Source: Lachnospiraceae bacterium (GTDB lineage Bacteria; Bacillota; Clostridia; Lachnospirales; Lachnospiraceae). From it: a DNA stretch of 55,046 nucleotides. Under the pieces are notes generated by a model. It did not search any database. It worked only from the letters and a program-made list of their open reading frames with translations, and was not told where the DNA came from. Both the position numbers and the translations under genes were made by a program. This document shows positions 7,266-16,057 of this stretch, one piece after another (the stretch's first letter is position 1; each line of letters begins with the position of its first letter). Location of the stretch: NCBI GenBank assembly GCA_009774215.1, contig VSNH01000007.1, positions 1 to 55,046 of the forward strand, written 5' to 3'.

Positions 7266-9467
7266 CTATTTTCTTTCTATCACAAACAATCGCGCCATCA
7301 CCGGCTTTTCAAAGGCAACCGACAGCACATTTTCTTCCACCGTAAAGCTGACCGGCTCCTTTTCCGGGTAAAGGCAGGAAACCCGGATTTCGTCCTTTGC
7401 AAAGGGCAGACTGCCAAGGGGGATGGACAGCGTTGTATCCGAGCAGACCGTACCCGCCCGCAAGCGCCTGTCATTGTTTTTCCCCTCCATCTGCCGTTTC
7501 CAGACAGCCACATACGCCTTATCTTCGGTCTGCAGACCGCCGCACGCCCACATGTCTTCATTGTCCGTCACATCCAGCGGATAAAACGGCGCCGCCTTTT
7601 TGATATCCGTGCGTATCTTTTTATAACAGGCAATGCCCTCCTTCACCAGCTCCGTGCGCTCCGCAGAAAGCTCCGCCAAATGCCCGCTCTGGTGCACACG
7701 GACAAGCAGGGCGTTTATCATGTTGTAGATCACTTCCTCCTTGTCGCCCGCCCGCTGCGGATAAGACCAGACCGCCGCCTGTTCCGGTGTCACCCCGGCT
7801 CCCGCGTTCGCCGCGATGGTGGCATAGTTGCGGTAATCCTCCTGATCGGAAGTGGACTGAATGCTGTAACGGGAAAGCAGCGCATAGTCAATCCGCAGAC
7901 CGCCGCTGGAGCAGTTCTCGATCACCAGGTCGGGATATCGTGCAAACACATCATCAAGCCAGGCAAGATACGCCTTCTCATGTTCCAGCATCCCCTGTCC
8001 CACACTCTCCGCACCGAGCTCCGTGCCGATTCCCGGCTCGATATTGTAGTCCATTTTGATATAACCCACGCCGTACTCGTTCACCACCCGGTCAATGACC
8101 TCGTTGACGTGGTCGATCACCGAAGGATTCCGGAAATCAAGCTGGTATCTGCTCCTGTCAAACACCCGCCTGCCGTGGCGCACAAAAAACCAGTCGTCCG
8201 GCGCATTCTTTGCCTTCTCGCAGTTGATCCCCATGACCTCAAGTTCCAGCCAGACACCGGGAATCATCCCCTTACTGCGAATATAATCCGTCACTTCCTT
8301 AATGCCGTTCGGGAACCGCTCCCTGCACTCCTGCCATTCGCCCACGCTGTCCCACCACTCGCCGGGCGCATACCACCCCGCGTCGATCACGTAATATTCA
8401 CAGCCGCATGCCGCCGCCGCGTCAATGAGCGGCAGTTCTTTCTCTGTGGTGGGATCGCCAAACAGGCAGTTCATATAATCATTAAAAATCACCGGCAGAT
8501 TTTCGTTGTCTCTGTTCGGCCTGCGGATCAGGCGGCGGTATCCGGTGAGCTCTCCCACCGCTCTCTCAAAGCTGTCATCCGTCACGCCCACAGCCACCGG
8601 CACTGACGTAAAGCTCTCACCCGGAGCCAGATTCTTGAACCAGTGGGACTGCACTTCTGTCGGTCCGCTGACGCAGAGATAAAAATGGGTATTCTGGTCT
8701 CCGATCTCATAATGCCATGAGCCGTTGTGCTCAATCTGCCAGAACAGGCTCGTGTGTGCCTGCGTGTTCTCGATATAGCCCAAGGGCAGATATTTTTTGG
8801 AGGACCAGTTGCCGGTATTGGTTACCTCAAACACCTGCGACGTGCGCTGGTATACCCCCGGCTGAGTCTGTGCCAGCCCCACGTCCCCGAATGTGTATTC
8901 CTTAATGCTCATCTCCTTCTGCCAGCCGTTGTAGGGAACCCGCAGTTTCATTTTGGCATCGGAGTTCTGATCCCCTTCTTTCTCAATACCCGTATAGCAG
9001 AAGGAAGAAAGATATTCCAGACACTGCGTCTCCGTCCCCACATTAGTCACCGTATTCCACATACGGACAACGGAAGTGCCATTGTAAAACTGCATCACCG
9101 TTTCCACGCGGGCATGGGTCACTTCCCGGTCTTCCTGCGTGATGGTGAGCCTGCGTCCTGTTTCGTTGACGCTGTCCTCCATACCGACATAGGTGAGCAG
9201 ATATCCCGGCGCCGTCACGATATGCTTGTTCCCGTGCTTTTCATAGGGGCGGTTGTAGCCGGACAGGCTGACCTGCACAAGCTGAAACGCCTCGTCGATA
9301 AACTGCTCTCTTCTCTCCTGATCCTCTGCTTTGCAGTCCGGTCCCACTTTGCACAGATCGTCTTCACAAAATTCATTCTTAGAAAAGTGAAGGAGTTTTA
9401 ACTGCCTCTTCTCCGTAATGCCGAACACGATATGAATGCCGTTTTCCTGTATTCTAATGTATTCCAT
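7266..9467 (-). CDS. Alpha-galactosidase, glycoside hydrolase family 36
   Basis: The 733-residue enzyme would hydrolyse terminal alpha-galactosides (raffinose-type sugars, galactomannan side chains) in the cytoplasm, as no signal peptide is seen. Domains are an N-terminal beta-sandwich, a TIM barrel with DAGWYAPGEWW, the nucleophile Asp in IKMDYN, the acid/base Asp region NCSSGGLRIDYALLSRY...STSDQED, and a C-terminal beta domain. I place the start at 9467 because GGAGGG lies four bases upstream of that ATG; the longer frame has no ribosome binding site. It is convergent with the MerR gene and only four bases apart from it. Confidence 0.92.
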   Translation of the reverse strand: MEYIRIQENGIHIVFGITEKRQLKLLHFSKNEFCEDDLCKVGPDCKAEDQERREQFIDEAFQLVQVSLSGYNRPYEKHGNKHIVTAPGYLLTYVGMEDSVNETGRRLTITQEDREVTHARVETVMQFYNGTSVVRMWNTVTNVGTETQCLEYLSSFCYTGIEKEGDQNSDAKMKLRVPYNGWQKEMSIKEYTFGDVGLAQTQPGVYQRTSQVFEVTNTGNWSSKKYLPLGYIENTQAHTSLFWQIEHNGSWHYEIGDQNTHFYLCVSGPTEVQSHWFKNLAPGESFTSVPVAVGVTDDSFERAVGELTGYRRLIRRPNRDNENLPVIFNDYMNCLFGDPTTEKELPLIDAAAACGCEYYVIDAGWYAPGEWWDSVGEWQECRERFPNGIKEVTDYIRSKGMIPGVWLELEVMGINCEKAKNAPDDWFFVRHGRRVFDRSRYQLDFRNPSVIDHVNEVIDRVVNEYGVGYIKMDYNIEPGIGTELGAESVGQGMLEHEKAYLAWLDDVFARYPDLVIENCSSGGLRIDYALLSRYSIQSTSDQEDYRNYATIAANAGAGVTPEQAAVWSYPQRAGDKEEVIYNMINALLVRVHQSGHLAELSAERTELVKEGIACYKKIRTDIKKAAPFYPLDVTDNEDMWACGGLQTEDKAYVAVWKRQMEGKNNDRRLRAGTVCSDTTLSIPLGSLPFAKDEIRVSCLYPEKEPVSFTVEENVLSVAFEKPVMARLFVIERK

Positions 9468-9593
9468 TTTCCCTCCATAATCCAAACGCTGACTCTCAAA
9501 CAAAAGTTGACAGTTTCTTTCAACCTCGCACCCATTTCAGAACAGTCCGCCACAATACGCCGTGCTTATGCTTTTGCGGCGACATAATGCTCC

Positions 9594-10061
9594 TCAATAC
9601 CCCTTGCAGACATCCACCCACTGTACAGGAACCGCGTATTTTTCTAACTCTGGAATCGTCAGCTCAATCGCGCTGTTGGAGCTACCGCAGGCGGGAAATA
9701 CCGTCTCAAAGCGTTTCAGCGACTCGTCGAGGTACACCATGACGCCCTCGTTTACCGCAAACGGGCACACGCCTCCTATGGCATGTCCCACAAGCGTCTC
9801 CGCCTCCTCCGGGGAGAGCATTTTTGCCTTCGTGTGAAACTGCTCCTTATACTTGTGATTGTCAATCTTCACATCCCCTGCTGCCACGATCAGTATCGCA
9901 TGACCCTCCACCATAAATGACAGCGTTTTCGCGATCCTTGCGGGCTCACAGGAAAGTGCCTGTGCCGCCAGCTCCACCGTGGCGCTGGACACGTCAAATT
10001 CCTTAACCTTCTCTTCCATTCCGTATTGTCTGAAATAAGTTTTTACTCTGTCAATCGCCAT
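9594..10061 (-). CDS. YbaK/EbsC-type aminoacyl-tRNA deacylase
   Basis: The 155-residue protein fits the YbaK/ProX editing-domain family, which removes mischarged amino acids from tRNA (for example Cys-tRNA-Pro). Family marks are the conserved Lys in ARIAKTLSF, the KIDNHKYKEQF region, and GHAIGGVCPFAV with the conserved GG-x-x-P. The length is typical of free-standing members. It lies in its own unit between the GH36 gene and the terminator of the upstream gene. Confidence 0.88.
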   Translation of the reverse strand: MAIDRVKTYFRQYGMEEKVKEFDVSSATVELAAQALSCEPARIAKTLSFMVEGHAILIVAAGDVKIDNHKYKEQFHTKAKMLSPEEAETLVGHAIGGVCPFAVNEGVMVYLDESLKRFETVFPACGSSNSAIELTIPELEKYAVPVQWVDVCKGY

Positions 10062-10090
10062 GTTTTCCTCCGTTTCCTAAAAATGCCCTA

Positions 10091-10129
10091 AAATAAAACG
10101 CCGACAGGAAATACCTGTTCCTGCCAACG
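10091..10129 (-). terminator. Intrinsic terminator after the 320-residue hypothetical gene
   Basis: Read on the minus strand, CGTTGGCAGGAA pairs over 12 positions (a few G-T) with TTCCTGTCGGCG around a seven-base loop, and TTTTATTTT follows. Confidence 0.8.
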
Positions 10130-10168
10130 CTCATTATAGCATACAATTCTTAAAATGAAAAAGAGTAT

Positions 10169-11131
10169 TTATGCCCGGCACAACGCCAGATCCTGCCGCA
10201 CCATAGCCGTCTGCCTTGGGATTTCCCGCATAAAATCCGCCCTGATATGCGCCCACTCTTCCTCTCTCTCCAGATGGCAGCATGCCTTTCCGCTGTAGAT
10301 CAGTTCCCACAGCCGTCCCATCAGCTCCGAAGAGGGTGCCTCTTCGGAAATCCCACCCAGACTTCCCGGCAAATACCGCTCCACGATGCTAGCGGTAACG
10401 TAGGGCATGTAGATGTCCCCCATCTGCTCCAGCCCCACCGTGTTATGCACAATCTCCTCATACAGACATTTATCCGCTTTCATAATCGAATGCAGCAGCG
10501 CATAAATGGTGCCCAGCTTGTGCGCTGATTCGTCGGAGACAAACCAGTCAGCCAGATCCCGCACATAGCCATAGCACATAATATCCGCCCAGAGATTCTT
10601 GTCCCATGCGCTGTTAAAGTTTTCACTGAGAATATATTCAATCAGATTGACCGTATCTTTGTAGGAACCCTGCAGCTCCTTCAATCGATACGCATAGATC
10701 CTGTGATGCGGAAGCGGCGTTTCCAACACATCCACAATTTCCCGGATCGCCGACATCGCAAAACTCTCCTGCATCACAGGCAGATTTTCTTCCTTTGGCC
10801 CGCACCCACCCTCATAATCCGAGAAAATGGGCTGGTGCCGGAATGTAAAAATACCATATTTTTGATACAGCTCGGGATAAACCACCGTATAGCGCTGGTA
10901 AGCAATCGGGTTCTCAGACAGCCGTAGCGTATGCACATCCGGCTCATTCGCATAATGCCCCTGATAGATAATGCCCGCGCCCTTATAATAGGTGTGCGCC
11001 TCGGAAACGCCGCACCTTCTCCTCGGAACCGGCGTGATCTTCTCCGGCAGCGCCACCTCGTCAATCTGCACGCCCCTGTCATCCAGAATGGGCACCCTGT
11101 CTGTGTGTAATATAAAGTCTGTCTTCTCCAA
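10169..11131 (-). CDS. Hypothetical protein, 320 residues, unrecognised
   Basis: I do not recognise this family. The protein is soluble, with no signal peptide or membrane segment, rich in aromatic residues and histidine. The first ~150 residues have a mixed beta pattern (VSEAHTYYKGAGIIYQGHYANEPDVH) and the rest is mostly helical (LNLIEYILSEN..., KLGTIYALLHSIMKADK). The start appears to be TTG at 11131 with only a weak ribosome binding site, so the true start is uncertain. It is followed by a strong terminator and seems to be a single-gene unit. Confidence 0.7.
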   Translation of the reverse strand: MEKTDFILHTDRVPILDDRGVQIDEVALPEKITPVPRRRCGVSEAHTYYKGAGIIYQGHYANEPDVHTLRLSENPIAYQRYTVVYPELYQKYGIFTFRHQPIFSDYEGGCGPKEENLPVMQESFAMSAIREIVDVLETPLPHHRIYAYRLKELQGSYKDTVNLIEYILSENFNSAWDKNLWADIMCYGYVRDLADWFVSDESAHKLGTIYALLHSIMKADKCLYEEIVHNTVGLEQMGDIYMPYVTASIVERYLPGSLGGISEEAPSSELMGRLWELIYSGKACCHLEREEEWAHIRADFMREIPRQTAMVRQDLALCRA

Positions 11132-11437
11132 CTGCCGTCTCTGCCTTTCTGTCTGTCATCTACAGATAATACGAATCACAGAATCAGAAAGTTTCATTTT
11201 GCGGGAATTAATTGGATTGGGAGTTTTCCGTTTTTTCCAAGACAGCATAAGAAAAATCAAGAATCTTTTCTCTTCTCCAGCATTGTCATATAAAATCTTT
11301 TATCCCAAAAACGTTCTATTAACGCCTTTAGGTCTATGGCTGTCTGTTATGTTTTTGTACCGGAGTCCCGATACATTCATAAACCTGGCAGCCAAGATAT
11401 TTCGAATAGCAACTATTGCTGTAACTCATATCCTTAT
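11132..11437. other. Intergenic, no feature seen
   Basis: No convincing ORF, repeat, terminator or promoter was recognised in this 306-base stretch. The plus-strand frame running through it is an antisense shadow of the 320-residue gene. Confidence 0.5.
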
Positions 11438-11683
11438 TTATTTCTCACGCAAAAACCATGCCTGCTCGGTACTGATCAGCTGATTCACCTCCGCATTGTT
11501 TTTATCGCTCTACAGATTACAGTAATCGCAGTCCCACCGTAAATACTCTACTCCACTGTCCAGCTTATGCCATGCATCCACCATGGCGCGAATCGAAATC
11601 TGCAAAAAATCTGGCAGCCCGCACTCCAGATAATCCCTATCTTTCGGTAGACCCTTCTCCTCAGGAAATAAGCAATCTGTCAT
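11438..11683 (-). pseudogene. Small conserved-looking protein interrupted by an in-frame amber codon
   Basis: ATG at 11681-11683 with GGAGG five bases upstream opens a frame that stops at TAG (11510-11512) after 57 residues, ending WDCDYCNL. In the same frame the sequence goes on for a further 23 codons (SDKNNAEVNQLISTEQAWFL...) to TAA. The downstream part reads as a natural continuation, so a CAG-to-TAG change is likely. It resembles small Lachnospiraceae proteins of about 80 residues that I recall having a DYC-L-Q/S-I-VAEV-ISxEQAW-LR pattern; their function is not known to me. Recent inactivation or amber read-through are both possible. Confidence 0.55.
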
Positions 11684-11813
11684 AATGTCCTCCGCAACTG
11701 TGACAAATATTTTGTAACTCCTTCCATCTGCCTCATAAAGCTACTGCTATTATAGTAGCAGCACAACCCAATATCAATAGAACCCCCTTTCTTCGCTCCC
11801 AAGAACCGTATTC

Positions 11814-12581
11814 TCACCTTGTTACTGTCATATACTCCACCAGCGCTTTCTTCGCCTCCGCCACAATATTGCTGTCCGTCATGAAAACACTGTACTCATC
11901 CATAACAGGAAACCCCATGGGCACATCTTCCTTGCGATAAAGCATTCCGCTGTCCAGCACCTTTTTTGCCGACAAATGGTAACTTGTAATGTCCGTCTGT
12001 TCACAAAACTGCCTTATCACATCGGGGGTCACGCCCGCACCCGCCATAATGCGGGGCATTCCCGTCTCCTTCTGCATCCCGCACAGTTCTTTCAAAAGCG
12101 GCATCCCCATCAGACATTCTCTCTTCTGCCCGGATGTCAGTATCGTGTCAATGCCCAATTCTCCTGCCTTTCTATATGTCTCGATCGGATCTGCACACAC
12201 GTCAAAGGCACGGTGCAGCGTCACCTTCATATCGCCCGCCTCCGCGATCAGTTCCCGCATCTGCTCCATGTGAAGACTGCCGTCCGCATCCAGACAGCCG
12301 ATCACCACGCCCTCGGCACCTGCCTCCCCAAAAAGCGCTACCTCCCTTTTTATAATCTGAAATTCATGACCTGTATACAGGAAATCCCCGAACCGCGGCC
12401 GCAGCAGCACACGGATCGGCAGATCACAGCAGGCGCTCACCTGTTCAAAAAGCGCCAGTCCCGGCGAGATACCGCCTATTACAAGCCCCGCGCAAAGCTC
12501 CAGACGGTCCGCCCCACCCTCCGCTGCCGCAAGGGCAGATTCCACACTGTCCACGCAGCATTCCAAAATATACTTTTCCAT
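11814..12581 (-). CDS. cutC: CutC family protein
   Basis: The 255-residue protein is a TIM-barrel CutC homologue (begins MEKYILECCVDSVESALAAA, with GADRLELCAGLVIGG and RPRFGDFLYTGHE as family signatures). CutC was first linked to copper tolerance, but its biochemical activity is unsettled. The length is standard. The start at 12581 overlaps the tail of a decayed radical SAM remnant and has AAGGGG upstream. Confidence 0.9.
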   Translation of the reverse strand: MEKYILECCVDSVESALAAAEGGADRLELCAGLVIGGISPGLALFEQVSACCDLPIRVLLRPRFGDFLYTGHEFQIIKREVALFGEAGAEGVVIGCLDADGSLHMEQMRELIAEAGDMKVTLHRAFDVCADPIETYRKAGELGIDTILTSGQKRECLMGMPLLKELCGMQKETGMPRIMAGAGVTPDVIRQFCEQTDITSYHLSAKKVLDSGMLYRKEDVPMGFPVMDEYSVFMTDSNIVAEAKKALVEYMTVTR

Positions 12582-12599
12582 CGCTCATGCCCCTTCCCT

Positions 12600-13050
12600 T
12601 TTGCTATTACCATTATAATATCTTTTTGCCCGGGTTTCCAGAAAATAGTCCGGCGCCGCCCATTTTTCAACTCCTTCACATTCAAAACAGCTGCTATCCG
12701 TCCCGAAAGGCGTCTTGCGTAAGGCTGATACTTTTTGATCTCTGCCAGAACTTCTTCAAATTCCTTCATCGGGGACATGCGGAAACACTCATTCTGATAA
12801 AAATTGCAAAAGCGGCATCTCCTGTAAGTACAGCCCGACAACCGGGAATCCGGATAAACCGTCAACATATTTGCGCCCACGATGCCCGGATGAAGCCTGT
12901 TGCAGACGGCTGCGGTCAGCCTTGCCCCTTCCTCCCCGCGCCCTGCGCCGGATATACCCGTCAGATAGAAGAAGTTGTAACGGATACCCGCACGGTCCAG
13001 CCATACCTCATTCTTTCTGTGCTGTGTTGATAGGTTCTGAAAATAAAAAA
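12600..13050 (-). pseudogene. Rearranged radical SAM gene remnant
   Basis: Read in the minus direction, an open frame encodes a C-terminal radical SAM segment (IRYNFFYLTGISGAGRGEEG, then LHPGIVGANMLTVYPDSRL), fused directly to what looks like the N-terminal cluster segment (GCTYRRCRFCNFYQNECFR, with C-x3-C-x2-C). The remainder decays into cutC. The order is the reverse of an intact protein, as expected if a deletion joined the end of one copy to the start of another. There is no credible start codon or full barrel, so it is not functional. Confidence 0.6.
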
Positions 13051-13194
13051 AGGCAGCTGATTGTCTGTTAAGATAACCGCTACCATAATCAAAAATATAT
13101 TCCGTTTTCTATTCTTCTTTCTTACTGGTCAGAAGAAAAATACTTAAATCTTCCCAAATGCTTAATACATTGCCCCTACAAGTGAAATTTACAG

Positions 13195-13647
13195 CTAATG
13201 GTCAAGTTTTAGCACCATGAATACATCTGCCATATAATTAGTATTATATCTTCCTATCCTTACAAATCCCATTTTTTCATATAAGGAAATAGCCTTTGTA
13301 CTTGATGATAATGTATCAAGGTACATCTTTTTATAGCCCTTTTGTTGTGCTTTTAATGTGGCGGTTTTAAGTAACTGATACCCTAATCCTTTTTCATGAT
13401 ACTGTTCTAAAAGATATAACGATTTCAGCTCGCAATGCTCGTCATTTAATCTTTTCAGCGCAACTGTGCCAATCATATCGTTCTCATCAAACAAACACCA
13501 AAAACATTCAAAAAATTCATCAATATTGCAATACATTTTATGGCGTCCGTCCAGTTCTAAACTTCTACCTGATTGTGGCAGGCATCTTTCCAAAAATTGA
13601 AGTAAACAGCTATCATATTGTCTGCTATATTCTTTAATGGTATACAT
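13195..13647 (-). CDS. GNAT-family N-acetyltransferase
   Basis: The 150-residue protein has the GNAT fold that transfers an acetyl group from CoA to an amine. The acetyl-CoA loop is seen as LLEQYHEKGLGYQLL (Q/E-x-x-G-x-G/L pattern) and a C-terminal SLYEKMGFVRIGRYNTNYMADVFM segment is typical. I chose the ATG at 13647 because GGAG lies just upstream; an extra ten residues in the longer frame have no ribosome binding site. The substrate is unknown. Confidence 0.85.
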   Translation of the reverse strand: MYTIKEYSRQYDSCLLQFLERCLPQSGRSLELDGRHKMYCNIDEFFECFWCLFDENDMIGTVALKRLNDEHCELKSLYLLEQYHEKGLGYQLLKTATLKAQQKGYKKMYLDTLSSSTKAISLYEKMGFVRIGRYNTNYMADVFMVLKLDH

Positions 13648-13669
13648 TTTACTCCTTAACGCCCTCATT

Positions 13670-13945
13670 CTATGCATCGGAAATTACAACATATAATTTT
13701 AGCACTGTAGGATATTGTAAGTACCCAAATTTGTATTTTACATTACCGCCTGCTTCTACCGTCTGCCCGTCCTCGATATGCGACTGTATTTCTTCCGCAA
13801 AACGCTCTTTATCAAGACCGGCATATTGTATAACCTCTTTTATGGTCTTTGCCACTATCTCCATGACGTGATCCGCTTTGATGCGGTGCGCTGACCTGCA
13901 CAATATTCCAACTGGCTGTTTCGCATAATTTCCGCATACATACAT
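13670..13945 (-). CDS. Small hypothetical protein, up to 91 residues
   Basis: This is a small frame ending just upstream of the GNAT gene. The C-terminal 65 residues (VMEIVAKTIKEVIQYAG, then YKFGYLQYPTVLKLYVVISD) look protein-like, with a helix followed by strands. The first ~25 residues do not, and a start at an internal codon is possible. No family is recognised; it could be a fragment. Confidence 0.4.
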   Translation of the reverse strand: MYVCGNYAKQPVGILCRSAHRIKADHVMEIVAKTIKEVIQYAGLDKERFAEEIQSHIEDGQTVEAGGNVKYKFGYLQYPTVLKLYVVISDA

Positions 13946-13991
13946 GGGAACACGCTACTCACTAATTCCGTTCCCAGATTAGTATTCGCGC

Positions 13992-14019
13992 AAAAAGAGA
14001 CCGCCACGCGTGCGGTCTC
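13992..14019 (-). terminator. Terminator of the chemoreceptor gene
   Basis: On the minus strand GAGACCGC pairs with GCGGTCTC around a seven-base loop and is followed by TTTTT. It lies 14 bases past the chemoreceptor stop codon. Confidence 0.85.
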
Positions 14020-14033
14020 CTCTCATATCTCTT

Positions 14034-16007
14034 CTATTCCGACGCCAGCGTAAACTGATCCACCAGCTCCTTTAAGCATGTCGCCTCCGCGGAAAGTTCC
14101 TCGCTCGCCGCCGCGCTCTCCTCGGCGGTAGCGCTGTTGTTCTGCACCACAATCGAAATCTGGTTGATACCCTCGGACACCTGCTCCACCGATTCAGACT
14201 GTTCGCCCGATACCGTGGCAATATGGTCGATAGCCTCCACCACCGCCTGTATGCTGTTCACGACACCCATCAGAACCTCCGCCGTATTCTGGGCAATCTC
14301 CGTGCCGATATGTACCGCTTCCGTGGAATTGCCGATCAGCTCCGAAGTATTCTGCGCCGCCTGTGCGGATTTCCCTGCCAGATTGCGAACCTCCTCCGCC
14401 ACAACCGCAAATCCTTTTCCTGCCGCTCCGGCTCTCGCCGCCTCCACCGCCGCATTCAGTGCCAGAATATTCGTCTGGAACGCGATGTCGTCTATGGTCT
14501 TGAGAATCTTTTCAATCTCCTCAGAGCTTGCCTGGATTCTTTCCATCGCCTCCACCAGACTCTGCATCTTCTGGTTACACAGAAGCACTTCCTCGCCGGT
14601 CTGATGCGTCTGGCTTCTCACCTCCAGCGCACCGCTCGCCGTATTTTTCACCTGCTCGGAAATAACATTGATCCGCGATGCCAGCTCCTCTACCGAGCTT
14701 GCCTGCTCTGTTGTCCCCTGACTGAGCGTCTGTGCGCTCGCCGACAACTGGCTGCTCGCTTCATTCACTTCGCTTGCTGAATGATTGACCTGACGCATGG
14801 CGCTACTCAGCGCCACTTTCATATTGCGCATGGAAAACAGAATATTCCGGAAACTGCCCACATACACATCCTCATGTGCCGTCTGGACATCCATATTCTG
14901 ATTCGCCATCTCATTCAGCAGATAATCTATATCCTTAATGACAATGCTCAACCCATCCACAAGAGCCTCTGTAGACCGGGCAAGCACACCCGTCTCGTCC
15001 TTATTGGTGATCCGGGGCATCGGTGTCTCCAGATCCCCCTCCACCAGCAGCTTCATCCGGTTGACGCACGCCTTCATGGGTCTGCCGATATTGCGTGCCA
15101 GCGCCAGCGCGATCACAACGGAAACCAATATGGCAATACCGATCACCACAAGGTTAATTATGATAGCGTCCCGCGTGGAAGCCAGATAATTGACCTGCGG
15201 AGCCGTCACCGCAATACTCCACCCATCCGTATCCGGCACGGGCGCATATGCCGCAAACATTGGATGCCCGCCGCTCATATAGGTGCCAAATCCGTTTTTC
15301 CCCTGACGCATCTCACTATGGATCGCTGCCAGCTCCTGCAGCGACTGGTCGCTCTGCGCCTCCGCCTCAATGTTCTGGACAGTGATCGTCTCAAGCGTAA
15401 TATCCGCGATCGTATCGCCGGTCTTGTTAATCATGTACGCCCGGCTGTTCTCACCGATTTGGATGGCTGTCACAATATCATTCAAAAACGTCTCCTGCGG
15501 CACAAAATAAACCACGCCCACGATGGATGCGCCATAATTTTCCTCTGCATAAATAGGCGCCGCAACCATAATGGACAACTGCCCGGTAATCTTGCTGATT
15601 AGCGGCTCAGACACATAGATATTTCCCTGCAGAGCCTGACGCACATACTCCCGGTCGGAATAATCTTTGCCGTCAAAGATACTGATACCGTCCGCACCGA
15701 TGATGTTACCCCGCTGGAAACCGTGCATGGCGATACGTTCATCCATGATGGCCTGCTTTTCCTCCACCGAAACGCCGGAATCGGCAAGCTGCGGAATATG
15801 CCCAACCTCCATAACCACATTTTTGTAGGACGCCAGCTCCTGCTGGGCTCGTCCCGCCGCCAGAACCGCGGTTTCGCTCATCATCTGCTCCACCGTCGTC
15901 ATGGTGTTGTTGTAGTTGAGCACAATGCTGGAAGAGCCGGACGCCACCAGACCTGCCAAAACAGTTAAAATGAGACACAAGGTAATTTTTGTACGTATGC
16001 TTTTCAT
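14034..16007 (-). CDS. Methyl-accepting chemotaxis protein with dCache sensor
   Basis: The 657-residue transmembrane receptor senses a small extracellular ligand and controls CheA. Layout: TM helix (about 8-30), extracellular Cache-type domain (about 40-275, with FDGKDYSDREYVRQAL), second TM helix (about 280-302), HAMP (about 303-355), then a long cytoplasmic coiled coil with the conserved hairpin tip (IDDIAFQTNILALNAAVEAARAG). It has its own promoter within the end of the HD-GYP gene and a terminator after it. It implies a motile or chemotactic host. Confidence 0.95.
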   Translation of the reverse strand: MKSIRTKITLCLILTVLAGLVASGSSSIVLNYNNTMTTVEQMMSETAVLAAGRAQQELASYKNVVMEVGHIPQLADSGVSVEEKQAIMDERIAMHGFQRGNIIGADGISIFDGKDYSDREYVRQALQGNIYVSEPLISKITGQLSIMVAAPIYAEENYGASIVGVVYFVPQETFLNDIVTAIQIGENSRAYMINKTGDTIADITLETITVQNIEAEAQSDQSLQELAAIHSEMRQGKNGFGTYMSGGHPMFAAYAPVPDTDGWSIAVTAPQVNYLASTRDAIIINLVVIGIAILVSVVIALALARNIGRPMKACVNRMKLLVEGDLETPMPRITNKDETGVLARSTEALVDGLSIVIKDIDYLLNEMANQNMDVQTAHEDVYVGSFRNILFSMRNMKVALSSAMRQVNHSASEVNEASSQLSASAQTLSQGTTEQASSVEELASRINVISEQVKNTASGALEVRSQTHQTGEEVLLCNQKMQSLVEAMERIQASSEEIEKILKTIDDIAFQTNILALNAAVEAARAGAAGKGFAVVAEEVRNLAGKSAQAAQNTSELIGNSTEAVHIGTEIAQNTAEVLMGVVNSIQAVVEAIDHIATVSGEQSESVEQVSEGINQISIVVQNNSATAEESAAASEELSAEATCLKELVDQFTLASE

Positions 16008-16027
16008 ATCGATACCTCCTCGCTCCC

Positions 16028-16057
16028 ATTATAAAAATTTCTGCTCCATGTTGTCAA
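16028..16057 (-). promoter_or_regulatory. Sigma-A type promoter of the chemoreceptor gene
   Basis: On the minus strand TTGACA (16052-16057) and TATAAT (16028-16033) match consensus with an 18-base spacer. The -35 box overlaps the last codons of the HD-GYP gene. A GAGGAGG ribosome binding site follows before the ATG at 16007. Confidence 0.8.

Noticed and set aside
7107..8606. Long plus-strand open frame (499 codons) opposite the alpha-galactosidase gene
   Set aside because: It is antisense to a clear GH36 gene and overlaps the MerR 3' end. Its composition is a His/Arg/Pro/Leu-rich shadow with no ribosome binding site or domain.
10992..11483. 163-codon plus-strand ORF
   Set aside because: It begins antisense to the 320-residue gene and continues across the spacer with no ribosome binding site. 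The minus-strand small gene at 11438-11683 is better supported.
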